Shown in pieces: positions 23,032 to 31,784 of a stretch of 39,260 nt of DNA (positions are counted from its first letter, which is position 1; each line of letters opens with the position of its first letter). The stretch spans positions 1-39,260 of the forward strand of contig JAIQFM010000016.1 in assembly GCA_020073285.1 (NCBI GenBank). The letters are read 5' to 3'. The DNA comes from Terriglobia bacterium. GTDB taxonomy: Bacteria; Acidobacteriota; Terriglobia; Terriglobales; Acidobacteriaceae. Below the pieces are notes generated by a model. It did not search any database. It worked only from the letters and a program-made list of their open reading frames with translations, and was not told the origin of the DNA. A program made the position numbers and the translations under genes.

Positions 23032-25749
23032 TCAGAAATGGAAGCCTAGTTGAGCGGTCATCGTGCGAGGGCTGACATAATGCGTGCCGCTGAACGTTGA
23101 CAGGAAGTTGTACAGCGCCACCCGGTTGGTCAAGTTGATGACCGTGAAATTCAGGCTCCACTTGTAACGGTCACTGTTGAAAAGGTTATCGTGTCCCACA
23201 GCCAGATCGAAGAGATTACGAGCAGCGACCCGCGGCGGATTATGGTCATCATCTTCGGTTCCCGCCTTCGGTATTGACATCAGCGTAGAACCGTACTGGG
23301 CAGCGGGGCACAGGCCCGTCGAACTGATAGGGGTGGTAGGTGTGGCACGCACCGCTCCGCAAAACAAACCTGCCTGGAATTGCTGATCTGGAGTAAGCCC
23401 GGAGACATCGACCACAGTAGCGCTGCCGTTGGGTCCGTTATTACAATTCCCGCCAGCGCACGGCACGGGTCCGGCGACCAGACCGTTGTCATAACGCCAG
23501 TTGAAACCGATCCACGGTCCACCCTTCCAAGGCTGATACTGAATGTGCGTCGTCTGGTTGAACCTCTCGTCGTGATCAATACGGAACACTCCGCCGGGAG
23601 CCGATGGAGTAGCACCGGCTCCGCCCAGCTGGGGCAGAAAGAAACGCGCAGCCACCGTGGAGAAGACGGTGAAGGCGGTCAGGCCATGGAAGTCGGTCAG
23701 ATTGACGCGACCGGCGAAGGCGGGGATTTTGGAGTTATGCCACTGAATCGGAAATGTGATCGGCGTGCTGCCGAGGATGCTGAAATCGTAGGCGTTGTGG
23801 GTGTACTTCCAGATGTACTCGCCGGAGAACACCAGATACCGGCCGAAGGCTTGCTCAAGCCCGGCATGAAATTCATTGCGCCAACCAGGGTTCAAAGGCG
23901 TTCTCGACACGGAAGAACAGCCGAGCAGCGGGTTCAGGACGGCGTTCGCACACCCAACGCTGGAGAGTACTAGGTTTTCATTAAAGGGAGTTTCCAGGAG
24001 CCGCGCATAGGAGACGCGAAGAACCGTGTTGGTCCGCTTGATGTTATAGGCGACTCCCAAGCGGGGCTCGGCTTCCCGATGTGAGGTAAGACCGTTGTAA
24101 AAATCGCCGCGAATTCCGAGGTTGAAAGTCCAGCTTCCTTTAGTGATCGCATCTTGCAGGTAGAGCGCCAGCTCCTTCACGTCGGCGTGCCCGCGAAATC
24201 CGAAAAGTTTTCCTCCCGCCGTGAGGTCGAAAGGAGCAAGGGTCGTGCACGGGTCCGCAACCGGGATCCCATTCGCATCCACGCACGGATTGCCATTCAC
24301 GTCCGCGAGTGAACCCAAGAAGGTGGGATCGACGATTCCGAGGTGGTCATTCTCGTTCAGAAACGTATCTTCATACGTGATTCCAGCCTTCAGGTTGTGG
24401 ATCCCTTTCACATAGGAAATATCCGAACGCAGACCCGCGTTGGTAAGCGTCCGGTCCTGAGCTACCGTTTGCGACTGAAGATCGGGGACAAAATCGGAGA
24501 ACGGGTTACCGCTGGGGTAGTAGTTATACTGGTCCCGCCGCACAAAAGCGCCGAGGGTGAAAACTGCCGTTGAGCCCAGCAGTCGAGTCCATGAGGGCGC
24601 GATGTTGAAGGTCTTGATCTGGGAACGCTGGTCGGTGGGACCAACCGGAAGGCCGTTCGGCCCAAGCCCGTTATTTGCGACCACAAGTCCGTTCCATGCC
24701 GTCGCGTTTTGCATGTCGAAAGAGTTTGGGTTCTCAAACCAGGATCGGGTAAAACCCAGGTTCAGGTGAATGGAATCTGCGTTGGACAATTGAAAATCCA
24801 GCCGGTCGAATACATTCTCCAGGTTGCCCTTGGCGTGCATGACCTTGAATTCCGGTGGATCGAGAAAACGCCCGCTGTTAAGCCCGCTCAGGGAGACAAA
24901 GTTTCCCCACTTCTGACCGCCGTAAGCAAGATTGAAATCGACATTGGAAGTGCCAAAGCTGCCGTAGGAAGTCGACAGCGCGCCCTTGGGCGTAGTCTGG
25001 CCCTGCCCCGAACGGGTGGTGACGTTGATTACGACGCTGGTTTTATCACCGAACTGAGCGGGTGGGGCGCCCGCGATCACTTCCAGCGACTGAATCGAAT
25101 CAATCGGTATCTGGTTGGAAAAGACCTTGCTCTGTTGGTCCGTAATCGGCTGACCGTCAACCGAAAATGAGTTTTCCGCATGATCGCCCAACCCGTGAAA
25201 ATTTCCGTTGGAATCGGCTGCGATTCCGGGGGTCGCCAGCGTCACCAGCGAACTCACGGAGGACGACTGGCTTTCCAGAGGAAGCTTGTCAAACACCGCA
25301 CGATCGACGTCGGTGTGAAACGCTGGAGTGTTTTCCAAGAGGTCTTCCGCCGTGGCTTCCACGGTGACGCTGGTGTTGGCCTCCCCCAGTTTCAGACCGG
25401 CGCCCACATTCACCGGCACGATCGACCGCACGTCAATGTCCTGCGTGTATGGCGCAAATCCCGGCGCGCTGACAGTGAGATGATAGTTGTTAAACGGGAC
25501 GTTGGGGATGCTGAATGCCCCTGACTTGTTCGTAACCGTCGTGCGCGCAAAGCCGCTAACCGGGTTCCGAATCGCTACCGTTGCGCCTGGGACCACCGCG
25601 CCAGTGGGGTCCGTGACCGTACCCGTAATGGTCCCTGCGCCGCCCAGTTGTTGCCCGTACGATGTGGCTGCGATGGCCAGGAAAACCGTGACAATTGAGA
25701 ACAGCTTGCACAGAGCAAGATGCCGATGCGATGAAGCAATAGCTTTCAT
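23032..25749 (-). CDS. Oar-like TonB-dependent receptor with carboxypeptidase-regulatory domain
   Basis: This 905-residue outer-membrane protein has a signal peptide (ending near SYGQ), a CarboxypepD_reg-like domain (GTITGTVTDPTGAVVPGATV at about 37-56, through GAFSIPNVPF), a plug domain with VDGQPI, and a C-terminal beta-barrel ending in the aromatic LGFHF. This is the expanded Acidobacteria/Oar type of receptor, often thought to import or display large or carbohydrate-like substrates. The ATG at 25749 with GGAG seven bases upstream is preferred over an ATG 17 codons earlier. The small His/Cys-rich gene lies 116 bp upstream on the same strand. Substrate unknown. Confidence 0.9.
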   Translation of the reverse strand: MKAIASSHRHLALCKLFSIVTVFLAIAATSYGQQLGGAGTITGTVTDPTGAVVPGATVAIRNPVSGFARTTVTNKSGAFSIPNVPFNNYHLTVSAPGFAPYTQDIDVRSIVPVNVGAGLKLGEANTSVTVEATAEDLLENTPAFHTDVDRAVFDKLPLESQSSSVSSLVTLATPGIAADSNGNFHGLGDHAENSFSVDGQPITDQQSKVFSNQIPIDSIQSLEVIAGAPPAQFGDKTSVVINVTTRSGQGQTTPKGALSTSYGSFGTSNVDFNLAYGGQKWGNFVSLSGLNSGRFLDPPEFKVMHAKGNLENVFDRLDFQLSNADSIHLNLGFTRSWFENPNSFDMQNATAWNGLVVANNGLGPNGLPVGPTDQRSQIKTFNIAPSWTRLLGSTAVFTLGAFVRRDQYNYYPSGNPFSDFVPDLQSQTVAQDRTLTNAGLRSDISYVKGIHNLKAGITYEDTFLNENDHLGIVDPTFLGSLADVNGNPCVDANGIPVADPCTTLAPFDLTAGGKLFGFRGHADVKELALYLQDAITKGSWTFNLGIRGDFYNGLTSHREAEPRLGVAYNIKRTNTVLRVSYARLLETPFNENLVLSSVGCANAVLNPLLGCSSVSRTPLNPGWRNEFHAGLEQAFGRYLVFSGEYIWKYTHNAYDFSILGSTPITFPIQWHNSKIPAFAGRVNLTDFHGLTAFTVFSTVAARFFLPQLGGAGATPSAPGGVFRIDHDERFNQTTHIQYQPWKGGPWIGFNWRYDNGLVAGPVPCAGGNCNNGPNGSATVVDVSGLTPDQQFQAGLFCGAVRATPTTPISSTGLCPAAQYGSTLMSIPKAGTEDDDHNPPRVAARNLFDLAVGHDNLFNSDRYKWSLNFTVINLTNRVALYNFLSTFSGTHYVSPRTMTAQLGFHF

Positions 25750-25865
25750 GATTTTCTCCGTCCGCCTGTCGTTCCCATCCACGGATAGGCGACAAGGCAT
25801 TTCCCTCTCGCAAAATGGGGTCAGGCCCGGTTTCGCTTGAATCGGGCGTGCACTATTGCGCGGAA

Positions 25866-26192
25866 CTAGACGGTGGCGGGCGGAGGACGGATGAAGAGAT
25901 CGGGCGAAAGGAAGCGGCTGTGCGGATCGCTATCGGGCAGGCTGACGGTGGCGCGAACTCCGGCCACGGCTGGCGCTGCCGCCACGGTTAAGACCAGAAT
26001 TGTGGGCGCATGCGCCGCAACGCAGATCAGGCAGTGGGTGGCATTGGGTCCGGTCTCGGCTGTGTCGGGATGCGTGTGGATAACCGCAGCACTCGACGCA
26101 AATACCATCAGGACGAGACACAGCGCCGTCGTGAGCCGCTGCAGGCCCGTAGCCGGAAAACGGTCTCCGCGCGCCAGACTTGAAAATCCCAT
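25866..26192 (-). CDS. Small His/Cys-rich exported protein upstream of the TonB receptor
   Basis: This 108-residue product from the ATG at 26192 has a basic start, a hydrophobic signal (TTALCLVLMVFASSAAVIH) and then clustered metal-ligand residues: His39, His41, His53, Cys54, Cys57 and His61 (HTHPDT, HCLICVAAH). A second hydrophobic segment and a Pro-rich tail follow. It is somewhat like DUF2946-type small proteins found near metal-uptake receptors, but no family is claimed. The frame is open to an ATG at 26330; neither start has a strong ribosome-binding site, and the upstream part looks non-coding. Position before the receptor hints at a metal-related role. Confidence 0.5.
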   Translation of the reverse strand: MGFSSLARGDRFPATGLQRLTTALCLVLMVFASSAAVIHTHPDTAETGPNATHCLICVAAHAPTILVLTVAAAPAVAGVRATVSLPDSDPHSRFLSPDLFIRPPPATV

Positions 26193-26421
26193 GGCCAACG
26201 TGTACTGAGGCTGATAGATGCGGCTTGCAGCAACCGGGTTACATTGAAATTTGAGCCGTGCCAAAGAGGCGGCAACCGATGATTTCGAATCACTCGGTGG
26301 CTTGCGACTCGTTACTCCCAAGGTTGCCATGCGGTGATTCCCCCATAAATCGCGGAGCGAAAACTGTTACAATTCGCGCAGAAACATCCAAAGTGGAGAG
26401 TCTGCGGAGGCGGACACTGAT

Positions 26422-27213
26422 ATGAATCCGCTCACATTCATTCCTATCGCCATCTTTATCCTTTACATCCTGAACTCCATCAAGATTCTTCCCGAGTACG
26501 AACGCGGGGTCATCTTCCGCCTGGGGCGATTGCTGCCTGAACCCAAGGGACCCGGCATCTTTCTGGTGTTCGCGCCTCTGGACAAAATGGTCCGCGTCTC
26601 GCTGCAACAGGAGGCGCTGGAGGTTCCGCCGCAGGACATCATCACGCGCGACAACGTCACCCTGAAGGTGAACGCCGTCATCTTCCTGCGCGTGGTGGAC
26701 CCGCGGCGCGCCGTGGTGGAGGTGAAGAACTACCTGTACCAGACCTCGCAATTCGCGCAGACCACGCTGCGCTCGGTGCTCGGGGAAGTCGAGCTCGACG
26801 AACTGCTCTCGCACCGCGAAAAGCTGAATTTGCGCATCCAGAGCATCCTCGACACGCACACCGCGCCCTGGGGCGTGAAGGTGGCCAACGTCGAGGTCAA
26901 GCAGGTGGACATGCCGGAATCCATGCTGCGCGCCATGGCCAAGCAGGCGGAGGCGGAACGCGAGAAGCGCAGCAAGATCATCCACGCCGAAGGCGAATTC
27001 TCGGCGGCGCAGCGCCTGGTGGACGCGGCACACCTGCTCGCCACCGAGCCCGTCTCTATCCAGTTGCGCTACCTGCAAACGCTGACCGAGATCGGCGTGG
27101 AGAAGAACACCACCATCGTCTTCCCCTTGCCGGTGGATTTGCTGGAAGGCTTGCAGTCGCTGATCGACAAGCGGATTCTGAAGCGCGAGCCGCCGGCGGG
27201 AAGCGGGACGTAG
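26422..27213 (+). CDS. Slipin (SPFH/band 7 stomatin-like protein)
   Basis: This 263-residue protein has one N-terminal membrane helix (residues 3-20) followed by the SPFH domain (about 22-200: [32 protein letters not shown]). A helical region with [22 protein letters not shown] and a short hydrophobic C-terminal part ([15 protein letters not shown]) complete it. Slipins oligomerise in the membrane and organise microdomains. In many prokaryotes they sit next to long-form nfeD, whose protease cuts the hydrophobic C-terminus; here nfeD is about 7.8 kb away. GGAGG lies 11 bases before the ATG. The SPOR gene follows on the same strand after 76 bp. Confidence 0.93.
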   Translation: MNPLTFIPIAIFILYILNSIKILPEYERGVIFRLGRLLPEPKGPGIFLVFAPLDKMVRVSLQQEALEVPPQDIITRDNVTLKVNAVIFLRVVDPRRAVVEVKNYLYQTSQFAQTTLRSVLGEVELDELLSHREKLNLRIQSILDTHTAPWGVKVANVEVKQVDMPESMLRAMAKQAEAEREKRSKIIHAEGEFSAAQRLVDAAHLLATEPVSIQLRYLQTLTEIGVEKNTTIVFPLPVDLLEGLQSLIDKRILKREPPAGSGT

Positions 27214-27214
27214 C

Positions 27215-27238
27215 AGGCTTCGGGCTTCAGGCTTCAGG
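27215..27238. repeat. Short heptad array
   Basis: Three units, AGGCTTC, GGGCTTC and AGGCTTC, plus AGG begin just after the slipin stop codon. The same unit family recurs at 31747 and, inverted, at 38720. Confidence 0.75.
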
Positions 27239-27289
27239 AGTTAGACGTTGGGGATTGGGCATGCCTGATGCTTGTTTTTCGGAGTGGAT

Positions 27290-27904
27290 ATGGACTCACA
27301 GGATCAGGAAGTCACGCTGGGAACGGGACGGTTGCTGGGCCTGTTCTTCGGGCTGGTGATCATCTGCGCGCTGTTCTTCAGCCTGGGCTTTTCGCTGGGG
27401 CGGAAGCCGGCGGCCGAACCGGTGTTGGCGGCCGCGACCTCGGCGATCCCCACCAGCGGCGCAGCCAAACCGTCGCCGACAGTGCCGGAGACTGCCGTCA
27501 AGCCCGACTGCGCAATTGCGGGCGCGTGCCCACCGGACAACGCGGCAAAATCGACTTCCGACGAGCTGACCTTCTACAAGGCCGTCGAGCAGAACGAGCC
27601 CAAGGCCAAGCTGGAGTCTCCGCCCAAGCCGCCTTCGCCGCAAGTCACTGCCAGGACCATCGAATCGAAGCCGGCGTGGCCGGGCATGGGATACATGGTG
27701 CAAGTGGCGGCGGTCACCAAGCAGGACGATGCCGACGCGCTGGTCAACGCGCTGCGCAAGAAAAATTATCCGGTGCTCACTACCAATGGGCCAGCGGACA
27801 AGTTCTATCACGTGCAGGTGGGGCCGTTCCCGGACGTCAGAGAGGCGGAGTCCATGCGCTCAAAATTGATCGGCGACGGCTATAACCCGATTTTGAAAAA
27901 ATAA
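27290..27904 (+). CDS. SPOR domain membrane protein
   Basis: This 204-residue protein has a short cytoplasmic start, one transmembrane helix (about 18-38, LLGLFFGLVIICALFFSLGF), a Pro/Ala-rich periplasmic linker, and a C-terminal SPOR domain (about 133-203: YMVQVAAVTKQDDADALVNALRKKNYP, FYHVQVGPFPDVREAESMRSKL). SPOR domains bind denuded peptidoglycan at division sites, so a role in septal wall work is likely. The ATG at 27290 has GGAG five bases upstream and is preferred over the TTG at 27272. Confidence 0.85.
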   Translation: MDSQDQEVTLGTGRLLGLFFGLVIICALFFSLGFSLGRKPAAEPVLAAATSAIPTSGAAKPSPTVPETAVKPDCAIAGACPPDNAAKSTSDELTFYKAVEQNEPKAKLESPPKPPSPQVTARTIESKPAWPGMGYMVQVAAVTKQDDADALVNALRKKNYPVLTTNGPADKFYHVQVGPFPDVREAESMRSKLIGDGYNPILKK

Positions 27905-27998
27905 TGAAGAATTAAGAAGTCAGAATGAAGAATGCAGGCGCACACACGGTTTGCTAGCCGCTCTTCATATTTCATTCTGAGTTCTTCATTCTTAATTC
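27905..27998. repeat. Inverted heptad cassette between convergent genes
   Basis: Four units TGAAGAA/TTAAGAA/GTCAGAA/TGAAGAA (27905-27932), a 31-bp spacer (27933-27963), then five units of the complementary type TTCATTC (27964-27998). The array starts one base after the SPOR gene stop codon. The spacer length equals that of the cassette in nfeD. Confidence 0.88.
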
Positions 27999-28010
27999 CA
28001 AGGCTTTCAT

Positions 28011-28619
28011 TCACTCGCTGAAGCGTTGCTCCTTAAACGGATCACCGTACATGTGATATCCGTTCTGCTCCCAGAAGCCGGCTTGATCGTGATCGAGAAA
28101 CTCCAGGCCGCGCACCCACTTGACCGACTTCCACGCGTACAGGTGTGGAATAATCAGCCGCAGCGGATAGCCGTGGTCGGGCGCGAGCGGTTCGCCGTCG
28201 TGATGGGTGGCGAAGAGCACATTGTCGCGATCGAGGTCGGCGAGCGGCACGTTCGCGGTGTAGCCCTGCTCGGCGTGCACGAGCACGTGATTGGCTTCCG
28301 GCCTGAGCTGCACCAGTTGCAAAACGTCACGGAAGAGAACGCCCGTCCACGCGTTGTCAAAGCGGCTCCAGCGCGTGACGCAGTGGAAGTCGCTGCGGAC
28401 CTCCGATTTCGGCAAGCGGTTGAATTCCTCCCAGCTCAACCGCAGCGCTTTCTCGACCAACCCGCGCAAGTGGAAATCCCACTTCGCGGGATCGAAGCGC
28501 GGCACCGATCCGTAATGCAGCACGGGCCATTTCAGGGTGAGCGATTGCCCCGGAGGCAAGCGTCCCGCCTGCCGCATTTCGCGTTCGCGCTGCTTGCGCT
28601 CGTTGCCTTCGAAAAGCAT
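28011..28619 (-). CDS. Sulfite oxidase-like molybdopterin oxidoreductase
   Basis: This 202-residue protein has the Mo-molybdopterin domain of the sulfite oxidase/YedY superfamily. The probable molybdenum ligand is Cys80 in DFHCVTRWS, followed by WTGVLF, GYTANVPL and DHGYPLRLIIPHLYAWKSVKW, all typical of the fold. It lacks a Tat signal and a dimerisation domain, as in the short cytoplasmic members of the family. The substrate is unknown. The ATG at 28619 is preceded directly by a heptad-repeat array and no Shine-Dalgarno sequence; an ATG 14 codons in also lacks one, so the start is uncertain. Confidence 0.85.
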   Translation of the reverse strand: MLFEGNERKQREREMRQAGRLPPGQSLTLKWPVLHYGSVPRFDPAKWDFHLRGLVEKALRLSWEEFNRLPKSEVRSDFHCVTRWSRFDNAWTGVLFRDVLQLVQLRPEANHVLVHAEQGYTANVPLADLDRDNVLFATHHDGEPLAPDHGYPLRLIIPHLYAWKSVKWVRGLEFLDHDQAGFWEQNGYHMYGDPFKEQRFSE

Positions 28620-28667
28620 AGTTGCGAGTTGTGAGTTGCAGAAGACGTTAGCTCGCAACTCACAACT
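28620..28667. repeat. Inverted heptad pair upstream of the molybdoenzyme gene
   Basis: Three units AGTTGCG, AGTTGTG and AGTTGCA (28620-28640) are followed by a 13-nt spacer containing GTTAGC, then CGCAACT and CACAACT (28654-28667). On the minus strand this array runs straight into the start codon. The rest of the spacer to 28963 holds the dispersed element and a 13-bp duplication. Confidence 0.85.
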
Positions 28668-28746
28668 GGTTCATGAGATTCGGAAACGGGCGGGAAGTTT
28701 CAGGTTCCATGCGCCGGCGAGGCCGCTGGCACTGGGAGCGCAAAAT

Positions 28747-28890
28747 TTAGAGCGGTTCAGGAGTTCGTGTAACCGACGGGGATCCCTCGACTCGGGTTTC
28801 CCGCGCACGACCACCCCAGCACGCGAAAGGCAGGCGTGCTGGGGACCCCGGTAAAAGCGCGTGGAAGCCCTCCCTCGCTCGGGATGACAC
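28747..28890. repeat. Dispersed ~145-bp palindromic element, copy A
   Basis: This element aligns closely with 33832-33984 (start TTAGAGC, middle CCCTCGACTCGGGTTTCCCG, end CCCTCGCTCGGGATGACA). Its core is a perfect 11-bp stem, CCCCAGCACGC (28814-28824) with GCGTGCTGGGG (28834-28844). There is no open frame of note. It is probably a non-autonomous dispersed repeat. Confidence 0.88.
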
Positions 28891-28924
28891 CCGGATACGG
28901 CAATCGAGATTCTAGCCTAGCTTC

Positions 28925-28950
28925 GGTAATGCGCCGAGGTAATGCGCCGA
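28925..28950. repeat. 13-bp tandem duplication
   Basis: GGTAATGCGCCGA occurs twice head to tail, just downstream of the secreted-protein gene that ends at 28964. Confidence 0.85.
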
Positions 28951-28963
28951 GTCTCGTGACTCG

Positions 28964-29896
28964 CTACTTAATCACCGACGCGAACAGGTCCGACTGGACC
29001 AAGGACCGAAACTTTGCCTCATCGGACTTGAAGTTCAGCTTCAGGTTGGCGCTGTCGGAGTTCACGGTGACGCTGTCGAGCGCCGCCTTCTCCACGCCCT
29101 GGGCGTTCATCTTGCGGAACAGGACGCCGGCCTGGATGAGGGAGGAAAGCGTGGCCGCGGTCATGGAGTCCGAGGTCACGACGCTGAGATTGAAGCTGAC
29201 GCCGTTGTTGAACTCCATGGTATAGCGCGATCCGAGCAGACGCTTGCGAACGACCTCGTAATCGGCGAGCTTGGCGGCGTCGCCGAGGGTGGAGTACAGC
29301 ATGTTCTGCGTGCCCTGCGCGTCCAGCACGCTCCACACCGGGCCGGAATCCACGGCCTGGATCATGTCGGCGATGGTGGAGTTGCTGTTGAGGGCGGGAG
29401 CTTCGCCGTCGCGGGAATCAAGCGCGGACTGCACCGCGGCGCGCTGGCCGAAGAGCATGGTGGAGTCGTCGAGGAAGGTCATCTCCTGGCCGCCAGGCAT
29501 GGACCAGAGGTCGCTGGTGCGATATTTCAGCGCCTTGATCTTCTTGGCTTTCATGCGCGCCAGGATCTTCTTGGTGGGGAAAGTGCCCTGCGCCAGGCCG
29601 ATGATCTCGACGCCCTTCTTGGAGCGGAAAGAGGCGAAGGTGAGCTGCTCGACGTCGACGTCGGGGTCAATGCCCACGCCGCGGAGCGAGGACTCGAATT
29701 CCTTGAGCTGATCGGGCAGGACGCGCGCCTTCAGCGCCTGCGCGGTGGGCGAGTTCCTCAAGGCGCGATAGTCAACCGAGATGATCTGCTGGATGTCGGA
29801 GGGAATGACGGTCCGAGCCGAGGTGCCCAGGGCCGTGGCCATCGCCGGCAGTCCGGCCAGCAACAACATGCAAAGACAAACAACGATGCGCTTCAT
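28964..29896 (-). CDS. Secreted protein of unknown function
   Basis: This 310-residue exported protein has a signal peptide over 1-22 (RIVVCLCMLLLAGLPAMA). The mature part mixes sheets and helices: SDIQQIISVDYRALRNS near the start, a central MTFLDDSTMLFGQ strand and a C-terminal LNFKSDEAKFRSLVQSDL. I do not recognise a family. The pattern (a threshold-like strand followed by FGQRAAVQSALDSRDG) resembles large periplasmic proteins annotated only as hypothetical in Acidobacteria. The ATG at 29896 has AGAGG four bases upstream; the open frame before it is not a plausible signal. It is divergent from ftcD with a 356-bp gap. Confidence 0.7.
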   Translation of the reverse strand: MKRIVVCLCMLLLAGLPAMATALGTSARTVIPSDIQQIISVDYRALRNSPTAQALKARVLPDQLKEFESSLRGVGIDPDVDVEQLTFASFRSKKGVEIIGLAQGTFPTKKILARMKAKKIKALKYRTSDLWSMPGGQEMTFLDDSTMLFGQRAAVQSALDSRDGEAPALNSNSTIADMIQAVDSGPVWSVLDAQGTQNMLYSTLGDAAKLADYEVVRKRLLGSRYTMEFNNGVSFNLSVVTSDSMTAATLSSLIQAGVLFRKMNAQGVEKAALDSVTVNSDSANLKLNFKSDEAKFRSLVQSDLFASVIK

Positions 29897-30042
29897 GAGA
29901 CCTCTTGAGAATGGTTCCGGGACCATCCAGATGGTGGTTAGTCGCTCATGGTTGGAACCCGGATCTGCCCTCATTGTAGCGGAAATTGTGACGCGGGCGG
30001 TCTGCTGAGTTGGAAATGCGCGGGTCACCTTAGTACAGGGAC

Positions 30043-30123
30043 GGTCGGCGGTCGGCGGTCTACGGTCGACGGTCCACGGTCGACGGTCGGCAGCCTACCG
30101 GTCGACGGTCGATGGTCTACGAC
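30043..30123. repeat. Heptad array (7 + 3 units) in the divergent spacer 29897-30252
   Basis: Seven units of GGTCGAC type (GGTCGGC, GGTCTAC, GGTCCAC variants) span 30043-30091. An 8-bp interruption is followed by three more units (30100-30120) and a partial GAC. No gene is present in the rest of this spacer, which must carry promoters for both flanking genes. Confidence 0.9.
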
Positions 30124-30252
30124 AAAAAGTGGATCCTTTTGCTGGGCTCAAAGGTCTGTCGCCGACAGAGGCGCAGGGTTCCTCGACTTCTCAACATATG
30201 CATGTGCAGGTTTGCTTTGTTTAGCAGGACAGACGTTTTATGCTAGGGCGCT

Positions 30253-31734
30253 ATGTCCACGCTGGTGGAGTGTGTACCGAACTTTTCCGAGGGCCGCGAC
30301 AAGGCGAAGGTTGACGCCATCATTGAGGCCATGAAGGTGCCCGGGGTTTACTTGCTGGACCGGGAGATGGACGGCGACCACAACCGCTGCGTCATAACGC
30401 TGGTCGGCGACCGCGAAAATATTGGCGAGGCGGCGATTCGCGGGGTCGGCAAGGCGGCCGAACTGATCGACCTCACCAAGCACCAGGGCGCGCACCCGCG
30501 CATGGGCGCCGCCGACGTCATCCCGTTCATACCCATTGATGGGGTCACGCTGGAAGACTGCGTGGCGATTGCGCGCAAGGTGGGGGCCGAGATCTGGCGG
30601 CGGTTCCAGATTCCGGTGTACCTGTACGAGGCGGCGGCGGCCACGCCGGAGCGGCAGAACTTGGAGAACATACGGCGCGGGCAGTTCGAGGGCATCCGCG
30701 ACGAGATCGCCACCGACCCGGCGCGCCAGCCGGATTTTGGCGAGCCGCGGGTGCATCCCACGGCGGGCGCGACGGTGGTGGGCGCGCGCAAATTCCTGAT
30801 CGCATACAACGTGTACCTGAACACGCCGGACGTGGAGGTCGCGAAGCGGGTGGCCAAAGCGGTGCGGTTTTCCAACGGCGGGCTGCGCTACGTGAAGGGC
30901 ATGGGGCTGGCGGTGCGCGGGCTGGCACAGGTTTCGATGAACCTGACGGATTTCGAGCAGACGCCGATCGCGCGCGTGTTCGAGTACGTGAAGCGCGAGG
31001 CGGCGCGGCATGGAGTGCTGCCGGCGTTCAGCGAGATCGTCGGGCTGATTCCCAAGAAGGCGCTGGAAGATGCGTCGGAGTGGTTCCTGCAGGTGGAGAA
31101 TTTCGATTCGTCGCTGATCCTGGAAAACCGGCTGGCGGCGGTGATGAGCGGGAAGATGGCGGTGGGCGGGCTGCGCGCGGGAGTCGAGCCGTTTGTCGAG
31201 CAACTGGCCGCGCCCACGGCGACGCCGGGCGGCGGAAGCGCGTCGGCGGCGGCGGGCGCCATGGCGGCGGCGCTGGCGCACATGGTGGCAGCGATGTCGC
31301 GCGGGAAAAAGAATTATGTGCAGTACGAGCGCGAACTGAGCGACGCAATCACGCGCCTGGCGCTGTTGCGCGAGGTGTTGAAGGCGGCGATTGACGAAGA
31401 CGCGGCGTCCTACGAGGCGGTGGTGAAGGCTTACAAGCAGGCAAAAGATTCCGCCGGGAACGGCGCGGTGTATGAAGCGCTACGCAATGCAACCAACATC
31501 CCGCTGGCGGTGGCGGAGTGGGCGCACGAGGTGGGGCAGATTGCGGAGAAGCTGGGTGGGATGACGAATCCAAGGATGGCGTCGGATTTAGGGGTGGCCA
31601 AGGCGCTGGCGCGGGCGGCGATGGAAGGGGCAATCGCGAATGTGGAGATCAACCTGGAGTCGCTGGAGAAGGAAGAGCCAAAGTTCGCGGAAGAGGTGAG
31701 GGAGAAGGTCGCGGCGCTCAAAACCGCGGGCTAG
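30253..31734 (+). CDS. ftcD: Fused glutamate formiminotransferase / formimidoyltetrahydrofolate cyclodeaminase
   Basis: This 493-residue bifunctional enzyme of histidine degradation transfers the formimino group from formiminoglutamate to tetrahydrofolate, then releases ammonia to give methenyl-THF. The N-terminal formiminotransferase half (about 1-295) begins LVECVPNFSEGRD and keeps the catalytic His81 in KHQGAHPRMGA. The C-terminal cyclodeaminase half (about 305-493) includes the TPGGGSASAAAGAM loop and helical GMTNPRMASDLGVA. Fusion as in vertebrate FTCD would permit channelling. No other hut genes are adjacent. Confidence 0.95.
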   Translation: MSTLVECVPNFSEGRDKAKVDAIIEAMKVPGVYLLDREMDGDHNRCVITLVGDRENIGEAAIRGVGKAAELIDLTKHQGAHPRMGAADVIPFIPIDGVTLEDCVAIARKVGAEIWRRFQIPVYLYEAAAATPERQNLENIRRGQFEGIRDEIATDPARQPDFGEPRVHPTAGATVVGARKFLIAYNVYLNTPDVEVAKRVAKAVRFSNGGLRYVKGMGLAVRGLAQVSMNLTDFEQTPIARVFEYVKREAARHGVLPAFSEIVGLIPKKALEDASEWFLQVENFDSSLILENRLAAVMSGKMAVGGLRAGVEPFVEQLAAPTATPGGGSASAAAGAMAAALAHMVAAMSRGKKNYVQYERELSDAITRLALLREVLKAAIDEDAASYEAVVKAYKQAKDSAGNGAVYEALRNATNIPLAVAEWAHEVGQIAEKLGGMTNPRMASDLGVAKALARAAMEGAIANVEINLESLEKEEPKFAEEVREKVAALKTAG

Positions 31735-31746
31735 TGGCCGGTGGTT

Positions 31747-31776
31747 GGCTCCAGGCTTCGGGCTCCAGGCTTCAGG
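31747..31776. repeat. Heptad array forming the glutaredoxin ribosome-binding region
   Basis: Four units GGCTCCA, GGCTTCG, GGCTCCA and GGCTTCA plus GG. The AGGA that precedes the glutaredoxin start by seven bases is formed partly by the last unit. Confidence 0.85.
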
Positions 31777-31784
31777 AAACGGAT

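Noticed and set aside
27905-28667. Insertion sequence or genomic island around the molybdoenzyme gene flanked by inverted arrays
   Set aside because: The two arrays have different units (TGAAGAA and AGTTGCG), so they are not ends of one element.
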